Assembly (NCBI RefSeq): GCF_014648895.1
Contig: NZ_BMRZ01000001.1
Coordinates: 310,001 to 374,000 of the forward strand
Length of the DNA: 64,000 nt
Source of the DNA: Streptomyces tanashiensis
Lineage (GTDB): Bacteria > Actinomycetota > Actinomycetes > Streptomycetales > Streptomycetaceae
Direction of reading: 5' to 3'
The notes under the pieces are model-generated. The model saw only the letters and a program-made list of their open reading frames with translations. It had not been told where the DNA came from and ran no database searches. This document shows positions 25,989-34,093 of this stretch, in pieces. The first letter of the stretch is position 1. Each line of letters starts with the position of its first letter. Made by a program: the position numbers and the translations under genes.

Positions 25989-26393
25989 CTACTGGCCGGG
26001 GCGCCGGATGCCGAGCGCCTCGGTCGTGGCCGGGTTCACCAGGAGCACGAGCCCGGTCACGGCGAGCACGGCGAGGGCGATCCCGAAGGGGATCACGCCG
26101 TCGGTCTGGAGCATCTGCCAGGCGACCGGCAGGGCGAGGATCTGGGTGATCACGGCCGGGCCTCGACTCCAGGAGCGCATCGTCCACAGGCCGCGGGCGG
26201 CGGCGAGCGGGATCAGTCCGAGTGCGATCACGGTCACACCGCCCGTCACCCCGCTGGTGACGTCGCCGCCGTCGGCCAGGGTCCGCACCAGCATGTAGAC
26301 GCCCCCGGCGAGCAGCCCGAGGGCCTCGACGAGAGCCACGCCCGCGGCTGCGGCCAGGCGGGCGGGGCGGGGGGTCTGCTCCGTACTGCTCAT
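25989..26393 (-). CDS. Small integral membrane protein, unknown
   Basis: 134 residues with four hydrophobic helices: LAAAAGVALVEALGLLAGGVYMLV, VTVIALGLIPLAAARG, AVITQILALPVAWQML and FGIALAVLAVTGLVLLV (residues ~12-125). The pattern is that of a conserved Streptomyces membrane protein without assigned function. It is convergent to the sigma gene with ten bases between stops. Confidence 0.75.
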   Translation of the reverse strand: MSSTEQTPRPARLAAAAGVALVEALGLLAGGVYMLVRTLADGGDVTSGVTGGVTVIALGLIPLAAARGLWTMRSWSRGPAVITQILALPVAWQMLQTDGVIPFGIALAVLAVTGLVLLVNPATTEALGIRRPGQ

Positions 26394-26518
26394 GAAAGGC
26401 AGCGTAACGGGGACGCCGGGGGAACCGGGGCCGGGCCCCGGACCGGGGGTCCCGTCGGAGGTGTCCGGGGATCGGGCTGGGCTGGGCCCGGTACCGCCGG
26501 GTAGGTACGCTGGCGGTC

Positions 26519-27487
26519 ATGCGCGCACTTCTCGTGGTCAATCCGGCAGCCACCACCACCAGTGCCCGCACCCGTGACGTGCTCATCCACGCGCTGGCCA
26601 GCGAGATGAAGCTGGAGGCGGTCACCACCGAGTACCGGGGGCACGCGCGCGACCTGGGCCGGCGGGCCGCCGAGGCCGGCAACATCGACCTGGTCGTGGC
26701 CCTCGGCGGGGACGGCACGGTGAACGAGGTCGTCAACGGACTGCTGCACGGCGGCCCCGATCCGGACCGGCTGCCGAGCCTCGCGGTCGTCCCCGGCGGT
26801 TCGACGAACGTCTTCACCCGCGCCCTCGGACTGCCGAACGACGCCGTGGAGGCGACCGGCGCCCTGCTCGACGCGCTGCGTGAGCGGCGGACACGGACGG
26901 TGAGCCTCGGCCTCGCGTCCGGGACACCCGGCACCGAGGACGAATCGGTGCCGGAACGATGGTTCACGTTCTGTGCCGGACTCGGTTTCGACGCGAGCGT
27001 CATCGGCCGGGTCGAACAGCAGCGCGAGCGCGGGAAGCGGTCGACGCACGCCCTCTATCTGCGCCAGGTGGTGCGCCAGTTCCTGGAGGAGCCGCACCGC
27101 CGGCACGGCACGATCACCCTGGAGCGCCCCGGCGCCGAGCCGGTCGAGGACCTGGTCCTCTCCATAATCTGCAACACCTCCCCCTGGACCTACCTGGGCA
27201 ATCGTCCGGTGTACGCGTCCCCGGAGGCGTCCTTCGAGACCGCGCTCGACGTGCTCGGACTGCGCCGGCTCTCCACTCCGGCGGTGGCCCGTTACGGCAC
27301 CCAGCTGCTCACCTCGACCCCGGAGCGGGGTCCGCGCGGCAAGCATGCCGTGTCTCTGCACGACCTGACCGACTTCACCTTGCATTCGAAGGTTCCCCTC
27401 CCCCTGCAGATGGACGGCGACCACCTCGGGCTGCGTACGAGCGTGACGTTCACAGGCGTACGCCGTGCACTGCGTGTGATTGTGTGA
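26519..27487 (+). CDS. Diacylglycerol kinase catalytic-domain lipid kinase
   Basis: 322 residues. The DAGK catalytic domain shows LLVVNPAATTTSARTRDVL, the nucleotide loop LVVALGGDGTVNEVVNGLL (residues ~60-78) and VVPGGSTNVFTRALGLP; the C-terminal beta domain has FCAGLGFDASVIGRVE. It phosphorylates a lipid such as diacylglycerol or a sphingoid base on the inner membrane face. ATG 26519. The gene stands alone and precedes the wblE promoter region. Confidence 0.91.
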   Translation: MRALLVVNPAATTTSARTRDVLIHALASEMKLEAVTTEYRGHARDLGRRAAEAGNIDLVVALGGDGTVNEVVNGLLHGGPDPDRLPSLAVVPGGSTNVFTRALGLPNDAVEATGALLDALRERRTRTVSLGLASGTPGTEDESVPERWFTFCAGLGFDASVIGRVEQQRERGKRSTHALYLRQVVRQFLEEPHRRHGTITLERPGAEPVEDLVLSIICNTSPWTYLGNRPVYASPEASFETALDVLGLRRLSTPAVARYGTQLLTSTPERGPRGKHAVSLHDLTDFTLHSKVPLPLQMDGDHLGLRTSVTFTGVRRALRVIV

Positions 27488-27804
27488 GCGGAAGGGCCCA
27501 AAGTCCTTTCACTCGAACGTTTAGGCGCGCATCCACCCCTAAGAAGTACGGCTGTGACCTAGCCGACACCGAGGAATCAAAAAAAACTTTCCGGAAGGGG
27601 TTGTATCCGCCCCTGGGGTTTGGGAGTCTCTTCTTGGCGATCGGGACGGCCCGCAACACCGGCCTCCACTGAGAGCCAGAACCCCTCCTCAGCACAAGGA
27701 CCACACCAGTTCACCTGGCAGTCGGCCCTTCCCTTGCGGAGGGATTCGTGAAAGCGTTCACATTCACAAGCAACTCGCACGTAACACTGAGAGAGGTAGC
27801 AGCC
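27488..27804 (+). promoter_or_regulatory. 317-bp wblE upstream region
   Basis: No gene is supported. It contains an A8 tract (27579-27586), the palindromic stretch TTTCCGGAAGG, and a CRP-type site at 27747-27762. The long distance from the preceding gene implies a long 5' leader or several promoters for wblE. Confidence 0.6.
27747..27762. promoter_or_regulatory. CRP/FNR-type binding site
   Basis: CGTGA-AAGCGT-TCACA matches the CRP consensus TGTGA-N6-TCACA at nine of ten defined bases. It ends 42 bases before the wblE start codon. In Mycobacterium tuberculosis whiB1 is a known target of the cAMP receptor protein. Confidence 0.65.
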
Positions 27805-28062
27805 ATGGACTGGCGTCACAACGCCGTTTGTCGTGAGGAAGACCCCGAGCTGTTCTTCCCCATCGGCAACACCGGTCCTGCGCTGCTGCAGATCGAGGAA
27901 GCCAAGGCCGTCTGCCGCCGCTGCCCCGTCATGGAGCAGTGCCTGCAGTGGGCGCTCGAGTCCGGCCAGGACTCCGGCGTCTGGGGTGGCCTCAGCGAGG
28001 ACGAGCGCCGCGCGATGAAGCGCCGTGCCGCTCGCAACCGGGCGCGTAACGCCAGCGCCTGA
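27805..28062 (+). CDS. wblE: WhiB1/WblE-type iron-sulfur transcription factor
   Basis: 85 residues starting MDWRHNAVCREEDPELFF. Four cluster-binding cysteines are Cys9, Cys37, Cys40 and Cys46 (CRRCPVMEQC), followed by the GVWGG turn and a basic C-terminal tail (RRAMKRRAARNRAR) for DNA binding. Such proteins carry a [4Fe-4S] cluster that reacts with nitric oxide and bind the primary sigma factor. ATG 27805 has GAGAGG upstream; an in-frame start 57 bases earlier lies across the CRP-type site and is less likely. Confidence 0.94.
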   Translation: MDWRHNAVCREEDPELFFPIGNTGPALLQIEEAKAVCRRCPVMEQCLQWALESGQDSGVWGGLSEDERRAMKRRAARNRARNASA

Positions 28063-28153
28063 GCCACCTGCACAGCCTGAGGCAAGCGGCGCGTACACCG
28101 CGTACGCAATCACCGCCCCCGAGCCGCAGCGCGCAGCAGTAACCCACAGCATT

Positions 28154-28189
28154 CGAGCCCCGGACCGATCTCCTTCGGTCCGGGGCTCG
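28154..28189. terminator. 15-bp hairpin after wblE
   Basis: CGAGCCCCGGACCGA (28154-28168) pairs perfectly with 28175-28189 around TCTCCT. It lies between convergent wblE and the sensor kinase gene. Confidence 0.85.
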
Positions 28190-28210
28190 CTGCTGTGCTG
28201 CCTCAGCCCG

Positions 28211-29686
28211 TCACTTCTGCGGCTGTACGGGGATGTCGAGGACCACCTTCGTGCCGCGCTCGGCGCCGGGCAGCATGTCGAAGGAACCGCCCAACTCCCC
28301 TTCCACCAGGGTCCGTACGATCTGCAGGCCGAGGTTGCCGGCCCGCTGCGGGTCGAAGCCCTCGGGCAGGCCGCGGCCGTCGTCCTGGACCGTGATCAGG
28401 AGCCGGGCGTCCGCACGGGTCTCGCCGCGGACGGCGCTGACCTCGACGGTGCCCTGCTCACCCTGAGCGAAGGCGTGTTCGAGCGCGTTCTGCAGGACCT
28501 CGGTGAGGACCATGGAGAGCGGGGTGGCGACCTCGGCGTCGAGGATGCCGAAGCGGCCGTTGCGCCGGCAGGTGACCTTGCCCGGGGAGATCTCGGCGAC
28601 CATCGCGATGACCCGGTCGGCGATCTCGTCGAACTCCACGCGCTCGTCCAGGTTCTGGGACAGCGTCTCATGGACGATGGCGATCGAACCGACGCGCCGC
28701 ACAGCCTCGTTGAGGGCCTCGCGGCCACCCTCGGAGTCCATCCGCCGGGCCTGGAGGCGGAGCAGGGCGGCCACCGTCTGGAGGTTGTTCTTCACCCGGT
28801 GGTGGATCTCCCGGATGGTGGCGTCCTTGGTGATCAACTCGCGCTCGCGGCGGCGCAGTTCGGTGACGTCCCGGAGCAGCACGAGCGAACCGATGCGGGT
28901 GCCCTTGGGCTTGAGCGGGATCGCCCGCAGCTGGATCACCCCGCCGTTGCCCTCCACCTCGAACTCCCGGGGCGCGTAGCCGGAGGCGAGTTTGACCAGG
29001 GCCTCGTCCACCGGGCCCCGGGAGGGGGCGAGTTCGGAGGTGATCTGGCCGAGGTCCTGGCCGACCAGGTCGGCGGCGAGGCCGAGCCGGTGGTACGCGG
29101 AGAGCGCGTTCGGCGAGGCGTACTGGACGACACCCTCGGCGTCGAGGCGCACGAGACCGTCGCCGGCGCGGGGCGAGGAGTCCATGTCGACCTGCTCGCC
29201 GGGGAAGGGGAACGTTCCGGCGGCGATCATCTGCGCGAGGTCGGAGGCCGACTGCAGATAGGTGAGCTCCAGCCGGGAGGGGGTGCGGACGGTCAGCAGG
29301 TTGGTGTTGCGGGCGATGACGCCGAGGACCCGGCCCTCGCGGCGCACGGGGATGGACTCGACCCGGACGGGGACCTCCTCGCGCCACTCGGGGTCGCCCT
29401 CGCGGACGATCCGGCCCTCGTCGAGGGCGGCGTCGAGCAGCGGACGGCGCCCGCGCGGGACCAGATGGCCGACCATGTCGTCCTGGTAGGAGGTGGGGCC
29501 GGTGTTGGGCCGCATCTGGGCGACGGAGACATACCGCGTGCCGTCGAGGGTGGGGACCCAGAGCACGAGGTCGGCGAAGGAGAGGTCGGAGAGCAGCTGC
29601 CACTCCGACACCAGCAGGTGGAGCCACTCGAGGTCGGAGTCGCTCAGGGCGGTGTGCTGGCGGACGAGGTCGTTCATGGAGGGCAC
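28211..29686 (-). CDS. PdtaS-like sensor histidine kinase (HisKA_2)
   Basis: 491 residues, soluble: a GAF-like domain (~1-150), a PAS domain (~165-280, including DAEGVVQYASPNALSAY), a HisKA_2 dimerisation helix with TIREIHHRVKNNLQTVAALL (phosphoacceptor His295 or His296) and a C-terminal HATPase (LTEVLQNALEHAF, DDGRGLPEGFD). This matches mycobacterial PdtaS, whose response regulator PdtaR is an RNA-binding ANTAR protein, and PdtaS also lies next to whiB1 there. No ANTAR gene is in this window. Start GTG 29686 or ATG 29677. Confidence 0.9.
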   Translation of the reverse strand: MPSMNDLVRQHTALSDSDLEWLHLLVSEWQLLSDLSFADLVLWVPTLDGTRYVSVAQMRPNTGPTSYQDDMVGHLVPRGRRPLLDAALDEGRIVREGDPEWREEVPVRVESIPVRREGRVLGVIARNTNLLTVRTPSRLELTYLQSASDLAQMIAAGTFPFPGEQVDMDSSPRAGDGLVRLDAEGVVQYASPNALSAYHRLGLAADLVGQDLGQITSELAPSRGPVDEALVKLASGYAPREFEVEGNGGVIQLRAIPLKPKGTRIGSLVLLRDVTELRRRERELITKDATIREIHHRVKNNLQTVAALLRLQARRMDSEGGREALNEAVRRVGSIAIVHETLSQNLDERVEFDEIADRVIAMVAEISPGKVTCRRNGRFGILDAEVATPLSMVLTEVLQNALEHAFAQGEQGTVEVSAVRGETRADARLLITVQDDGRGLPEGFDPQRAGNLGLQIVRTLVEGELGGSFDMLPGAERGTKVVLDIPVQPQK

Positions 29687-30078
29687 GGTGCGAGCGTACC
29701 TGCGGAATTACAGGGGCGGTGAACCTGGATCTCCGGGGCTCCGTGTTGGAGGATGGGCCGGGAAACACCGCGTTCCTGTGGATGGACAGACAAGAATGGT
29801 CTAGTCCACAATGAATGAACCGAGCCTCCATCCTCCCCGCACAGGAGGATGGACGAGGTACCCGGCGCTCTCTGCCCTGACTGCGCCGAGACCTCCCACA
29901 CGGCCGTGGGACCGCACACCCCCGGCCGAGCAACTCCGGGCTGCGGTGCCGGGCGGGCTGAGGGTCCCGCCAGGCGCCGCGGCCCGCGGGTGCCGCTCCC
30001 CCGCTCAGCACCCCTCTCTCCTCGCGCCCCCTTCGCGCTCCCCGCCTTCGCCGCTCCCCGCCTTCGCCGCTCCCGGTC
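29687..30078. other. 392-bp intergenic region, kinase promoter side and TetR 3' side
   Basis: No gene is supported. Contents: a dre-like site (29795-29810), a 10-bp hairpin TCCATCCTCC/GGAGGATGGA (29827-29836 and 29844-29853), and two tandem copies of a 16-bp unit CCCCGCCTTCGCCGCT (30040-30055 and 30056-30071) just past the tetR stop. Confidence 0.6.
29795..29810. promoter_or_regulatory. Possible DasR site (dre-like) upstream of sensor kinase
   Basis: AATGGTCTAGTCCACA matches 13 of 16 positions of the dre consensus A(C/G)TGGTCTAGACCA(C/G)T, with one mismatch in the central palindrome. It lies about 110 bases upstream of the kinase start. Confidence 0.4.
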
Positions 30079-30681
30079 TCAGTCCACCGCCTCCGGCCAG
30101 GCCCGCATCGCCGCCTCGGCCACCGCCGCCAGCTCCTCCGCCGTCGCCCCGTCGCGGGCCTGCTGGGACATGCCCTGGAGGACGGCACCGCTGAAGCGGG
30201 CGAGCACGCGGGGGTCGGTGCCGGCCGGCAGCCCGCCCGACTCGACGTCGCGGCGGATGCGGTCCTCGAACGACGCCAGGTTCGCGTTCCTGCGGTCGCG
30301 CAGGGCCTCCTCGACCTCCGGGGTCGAGCAGTTGATCGCGGCGGAGATCATCAGGCAGCCGCGGGGGTGCCCCGGCTCCGTGAAGTGGTGGGCGGCCTCG
30401 CGCAGCATGCGCCCGATGGCACCCCGGGCCGTCGCCTCCTCGGCGAAGGCCCTGCCCCCATAGGCGCCGTACGACAGCGCGTACGCCTCGACGACCTCCT
30501 CGAACAGCGTCTTCTTGTCACCGAAGGCGGCGTAGAGGCTGGGGGCGCTGATGCCCATGACCCGGGTGAGGTCGGAGACGGAGGTCGTCTCGTAGCCGTG
30601 CTCCCAGAAGGCCATCGTCGCCTGCTCCAGGGCCGTGAGCCGGTCGAAGGAGCGGGGGCGGCCGCGCTGTCTCGTCACCAT
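30079..30681 (-). CDS. TetR family transcriptional regulator
   Basis: 200 residues. HTH in residues ~10-57 ([39 protein letters not shown]); the ligand domain includes [20 protein letters not shown], typical of the TetR_C group that regulates SDR oxidoreductases. Divergent from an SDR gene with two matching palindromes between them. ATG 30681. Confidence 0.9.
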   Translation of the reverse strand: MVTRQRGRPRSFDRLTALEQATMAFWEHGYETTSVSDLTRVMGISAPSLYAAFGDKKTLFEEVVEAYALSYGAYGGRAFAEEATARGAIGRMLREAAHHFTEPGHPRGCLMISAAINCSTPEVEEALRDRRNANLASFEDRIRRDVESGGLPAGTDPRVLARFSGAVLQGMSQQARDGATAEELAAVAEAAMRAWPEAVD

Positions 30682-30693
30682 GGAGTGAATTCT

Positions 30694-30744
30694 ATAGCGC
30701 TCGCTACGAATCGTGGGGTACGGTCTTTACGTAACGACCGCTAC
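30694..30744. promoter_or_regulatory. Paired TetR operators between tetR and SDR gene
   Basis: ATAGCG-CT-CGCTAC (30694-30707) and GTAACG-AC-CGCTAC (30731-30744) are both versions of GTAGCG-N2-CGCTAC, each with one mismatched pair. Centre spacing is 37 bases. They flank the likely promoters of both genes. Confidence 0.65.
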
Positions 30745-30765
30745 AGAAGTGAGGGGGGCGTCGCC

Positions 30766-31530
30766 ATGGGCGTGCTCGACGGAAGGCTGGCCGGGAAGAC
30801 GGCACTGGTCACGGGCGGCAGCCGGGGCATCGGACGGGGGATCGCCGAGCGGCTCGGCCGCGAGGGCGCCCGGGTCGGGGTGCACTACGGGACGAACGAG
30901 GCCGCGGCGAAGGACACGGTCGCCGCGATCGAGGCGGCCGGCGGCTCCGCCTTCGCGGTGGGCCAGGAGCTGGGGGTGCCGGGGGACGCGGCGGAGCTGT
31001 GGCGGGCCTTCGACGCCCACGCGGACGGCCTGGACATCCTGGTGAACAACGCGGGGATCGGGACCTCGCAGCCGTTCGCGACGATCGGCGACGAGGAGTA
31101 CGACCGGATCTTCGCGGTCAACACGAAGGCGCCCTTCTTCCTGGCGCAGCTGGGCGCGGAGCGCCTGCGGGACGGCGGCCGCATCATCAACGTCTCGACC
31201 GGGCTGAGCCGGGCGGCGGCGATGCCGGACCTGATCGCGTACGCGATGTCGAAGGGCGCCCTCGACGTCTTCACCCGCTATCTGTCGAAGGTGCTCGGTC
31301 CGCGCGGGATCACGGTCAACGCGGTGGCGCCGGGGATCGTCGACACCGACATCAACGCCGCCTGGCTCCGGGGGAACGAGGAGGCCTGGGCCGGGGCGGC
31401 GGCGATGGCGGCGCTGGGCGGGGTCGGGACGCCGCCGGAGATAGCGGACGTGGTGGCCTTCCTGGCCTCCGAGGACGCGCGCTGGGTGACGGGCGACTGG
31501 ATCGACGCGACGGGAGGCTCGCTGACCTGA
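30766..31530 (+). CDS. SDR family NAD(P)-dependent oxidoreductase
   Basis: 254 residues, classical short-chain dehydrogenase: nucleotide loop TALVTGGSRGIGRGIAERLG (residues ~13-32), NNAG motif at LVNNAGIG, catalytic Ser in VSTGLSRAA and YxxxK in AYAMSKGALD, then PGIVDTD. The fourteen-residue-later WVTGDWIDATGGSLT end is the usual C-terminus. It probably reduces a carbonyl under control of the divergent TetR. Start ATG 30766 has GGGGGG upstream. Confidence 0.92.
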   Translation: MGVLDGRLAGKTALVTGGSRGIGRGIAERLGREGARVGVHYGTNEAAAKDTVAAIEAAGGSAFAVGQELGVPGDAAELWRAFDAHADGLDILVNNAGIGTSQPFATIGDEEYDRIFAVNTKAPFFLAQLGAERLRDGGRIINVSTGLSRAAAMPDLIAYAMSKGALDVFTRYLSKVLGPRGITVNAVAPGIVDTDINAAWLRGNEEAWAGAAAMAALGGVGTPPEIADVVAFLASEDARWVTGDWIDATGGSLT

Positions 31531-31657
31531 GCCCGGACGGTCCGGAGTGGGGTTCGAGTGGCTGGTGGAGCGGGCGCGGCCGACGATGGATGCGGCGCCG
31601 TCCGCGGGGCGGAACGGCATGAGGGGAAGGCCTCCCCTCTGCTAGATTTGGACTTAG

Positions 31658-31673
31658 ATTGGTCTATACCACA
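31658..31673. promoter_or_regulatory. DasR operator (dre) of nagB
   Basis: ATTGGTCTATACCACA matches 13 of 16 dre positions and keeps the outer TGGTC/ACCA. It lies 40 bases upstream of the nagB start. nagB is an established DasR target in Streptomyces coelicolor. Confidence 0.8.
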
Positions 31674-31713
31674 CGGTCCTTCAGCAGCCCCTCACCAGAT
31701 CGGCAGGCACAGC

Positions 31714-32499
31714 GTGGAAGTTGTCATCGTCAAGGACGCCAAGGCCGGCGGCGAGCTCATCGCGGACGGCATCGCCGACCTCCTGCGCCGCAAGCCCGAC
31801 GCGCTGCTCGGCGTGGCCACGGGCTCGACCCCGATCCCGATCTACGACGCCCTTGTCGCCCAGGTCTCCGCCGGTGCCGTGGACGCCTCCCGGGCGCGGA
31901 TCGCCCAGCTGGACGAGTACGTCGGCCTGCCCGCGGGGCACCCGGAGTCGTACCGCTCCACCGTGCTCCGGCAGGTCGTCGAGCCGCTCGGGCTCTCCCC
32001 CGAGGCGTTCATGGGCCCCGACGGCTCCGCCGAGGACGTCCTGGCGGCGTGCGAGGCGTACGACACGGCGCTGGCCGAGGCCGGTGGTGTGGACCTGCAG
32101 ATCCTCGGCATCGGCACCGACGGGCACATCGGCTTCAACGAGCCGTGCTCCTCGCTCGCCTCCCGCACCCGGATCAAGACGCTCACCGAGCAGACCCGCG
32201 TGGACAACGCCCGCTTCTTCGACAACGACATCGAGCAGGTGCCGCACCACGTCATCACCCAGGGCATCGGCACCATCCTGGAGGCCCGTCACCTGGTGCT
32301 GCTCGCCACCGGCGAGGGCAAGGCCGAGGCCGTGGCGCAGACCGTCGAGGGCCCGGTCGCGGCGCTCGTGCCGGCCTCCGCGCTCCAGCTGCACCCGCAC
32401 GCCACGGTCGTCGTGGACGAGGCGGCCGCCTCCAAGCTGAAGCTCGCGGACTACTTCCGCCACACGTTCGCGAACAAGCCCGCCTGGCAGGGCATCTAG
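31714..32499 (+). CDS. nagB: Glucosamine-6-phosphate deaminase
   Basis: 261 residues, the normal NagB length. It converts glucosamine-6-phosphate to fructose-6-phosphate and ammonia, the exit step of N-acetylglucosamine use. Motifs: GVATGSTPIPIYDAL, LDEYVGL (catalytic Asp region), GIGTDGHIGFNEP (proton relay His) and TQGIGTILEARHLVLLA. Start GTG 31714. A dre site precedes it, and the das operon encodes its supply. Confidence 0.96.
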   Translation: MEVVIVKDAKAGGELIADGIADLLRRKPDALLGVATGSTPIPIYDALVAQVSAGAVDASRARIAQLDEYVGLPAGHPESYRSTVLRQVVEPLGLSPEAFMGPDGSAEDVLAACEAYDTALAEAGGVDLQILGIGTDGHIGFNEPCSSLASRTRIKTLTEQTRVDNARFFDNDIEQVPHHVITQGIGTILEARHLVLLATGEGKAEAVAQTVEGPVAALVPASALQLHPHATVVVDEAAASKLKLADYFRHTFANKPAWQGI

Positions 32500-32507
32500 G
32501 ACCACGT

Positions 32508-32550
32508 GCGAAGGGGCCCGGCACCTGGTTCAGGTGCCGGGCCCCTTCGC
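32508..32550. terminator. 20-bp perfect hairpin between nagB and dasD
   Basis: GCGAAGGGGCCCGGCACCTG (32508-32527) pairs perfectly with 32531-32550, loop GTT. It can end transcription from both converging genes. Confidence 0.9.
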
Positions 32551-32560
32551 GTACGTCCCG

Positions 32561-34084
32561 TCAGGCGCCGGTGCCGACCACGGCCTCGGCGGCCGCGCGG
32601 CCGCAGACCCGGGCCGCGCCGTGCGTGGCGATGTGCAGGGCCCCGCGGGGCTCCGCCTCGTTGAGGCCCATCTCGACCACGACCGTGTCGGGGCGGGCCG
32701 CGAGGAGGCCGTCCAGGGCCTCGGTCATCCACGGGTGCCGGTGGGCGTCCCGTACGACCGCCACGATCCGCCGCTCCCCCGCGGCTGCCAGGACGGCGTC
32801 CACGGACGGCTCGTCGTACGAGCCGGTCTCCGTGCCGGGCAGCAGCCGCTGCAGCTCGGCCGCGATGCCCCAGGGCGTCTCGTCGCCGACCGCGAAGTTC
32901 GCGACCGGGGTGAAGGAGGCCACGTAGGGAGCGTCGGTCACCGGCGTGTGGGGGTGCTGCCCCCGGGTCACCCTGAGGGCCCGGCGGGCCGCCACGAGTC
33001 CGATGTCGGCGCCGGGCGCGGTCCCCTCCTGCACTGCCGCGCCCGGCACCGATCCAGCCCCCCTGGCCCGGTGCGCCTGGGTCCAGGCCGCCAGGGCGCG
33101 CACGCGCGCCGCGGCGTCGGCCAGCCGCTCCTCGGGCAGTTCACCGGTCCGTACCGCGGTGACGAGCGCGTCGCGCAGCCGCAGCACGGTGTCCTCGTCG
33201 CACAGCCCGCCGCCGACGCAGATGGCGTCGGCGCCCGCGGCGATCGCGAGGACCGATCCGCGCTCGATTCCGTACGTCGCCGCGACGGCCTGCATCTCCA
33301 TGCCGTCGGTGACGATCAGCCCCTCGAAGCCCAGCTCCTGGCGCAGCAGTCCGGTGAGGATCTGCGGGCTCAGGGTGGCCGGACGGTGGGGGTCGAGCGC
33401 GGAGAGCAGAATATGCGCGCTCATGACCGCTTTGGTACCCGCGGCGACGGCCGCGCGGAAAGGTACCAGCTCACGGGCGTGCAGTGTGGCGAGGTCCACA
33501 TCGATCCGGGGCAGCGCGTCGTGGGAATCCACGTTGGTGTCGCCGTGTCCGGGGAAGTGCTTCGTGCAGGCCGCGACCCCGACGCCCTGGAGGCCGTCGA
33601 CGTACGCCACGGTGTGCCGGGCGACCAGGTCCGGGTCCGGTCCGAAGGAACGGACGCCGATGACCGGGTTCTCCGCGTTGGAGTTGACGTCCGCCGAGGG
33701 CGCCCAGTTCAGGTCGACGCCGCACTGCACGAGCCGGCGGCCGAGCTCGCGGGCGACGGCCCGGGTGAGCTCGACGTCGTCGACGCTGCCCAGCGCGTAG
33801 TTGCCGGGGAAGGACGAGCCCTGCTTGACCTCCAGGCGGGTGACGTCCCCGCCCTCCTCGTCGATGGCGACGAGGACGTCGTCCCGCTCGGCGCGCAGCT
33901 GCGCGGTGAGCGCGGCGAGCTGCTCGGGGGCGACGATGTTCCGGCCGAACAGGCCGACCGAGGACAGGCCCTCGCCGATGCGGCGGAGCAGCCAGTCGGG
34001 GGCGGTGGTGCCGACGAAGCCGGGCTGGAGGACCGTGAGCGCGTCACGGGTCAGGGTGTCCGAGCCGTGTACGAGTGTGGTCAT
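32561..34084 (-). CDS. dasD: GH3 beta-N-acetylhexosaminidase
   Basis: 507 residues, last gene of the das operon. GH3 motifs: DDVLVAIDEEGGDVTRLE, KHFPGHGDTNVDSHDALP (the His-Asp pair used as acid/base in NagZ-like enzymes) and LIVTDGMEMQAV (nucleophile Asp in VTDG). No signal peptide is present, so it cleaves imported chitooligosaccharides to N-acetylglucosamine in the cytoplasm. It starts nine bases past the dasC stop. Confidence 0.93.
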   Translation of the reverse strand: MTTLVHGSDTLTRDALTVLQPGFVGTTAPDWLLRRIGEGLSSVGLFGRNIVAPEQLAALTAQLRAERDDVLVAIDEEGGDVTRLEVKQGSSFPGNYALGSVDDVELTRAVARELGRRLVQCGVDLNWAPSADVNSNAENPVIGVRSFGPDPDLVARHTVAYVDGLQGVGVAACTKHFPGHGDTNVDSHDALPRIDVDLATLHARELVPFRAAVAAGTKAVMSAHILLSALDPHRPATLSPQILTGLLRQELGFEGLIVTDGMEMQAVAATYGIERGSVLAIAAGADAICVGGGLCDEDTVLRLRDALVTAVRTGELPEERLADAAARVRALAAWTQAHRARGAGSVPGAAVQEGTAPGADIGLVAARRALRVTRGQHPHTPVTDAPYVASFTPVANFAVGDETPWGIAAELQRLLPGTETGSYDEPSVDAVLAAAGERRIVAVVRDAHRHPWMTEALDGLLAARPDTVVVEMGLNEAEPRGALHIATHGAARVCGRAAAEAVVGTGA

Positions 34085-34093
34085 GGGGGTCCG

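Noticed and set aside
27573..27602. SigR-type promoter (GGAAT...GTT) upstream of wblE
   Set aside because: GGAAT (27573-27577) and GTT (27600-27602) are 22 bases apart; the SigR consensus needs about 18-19.
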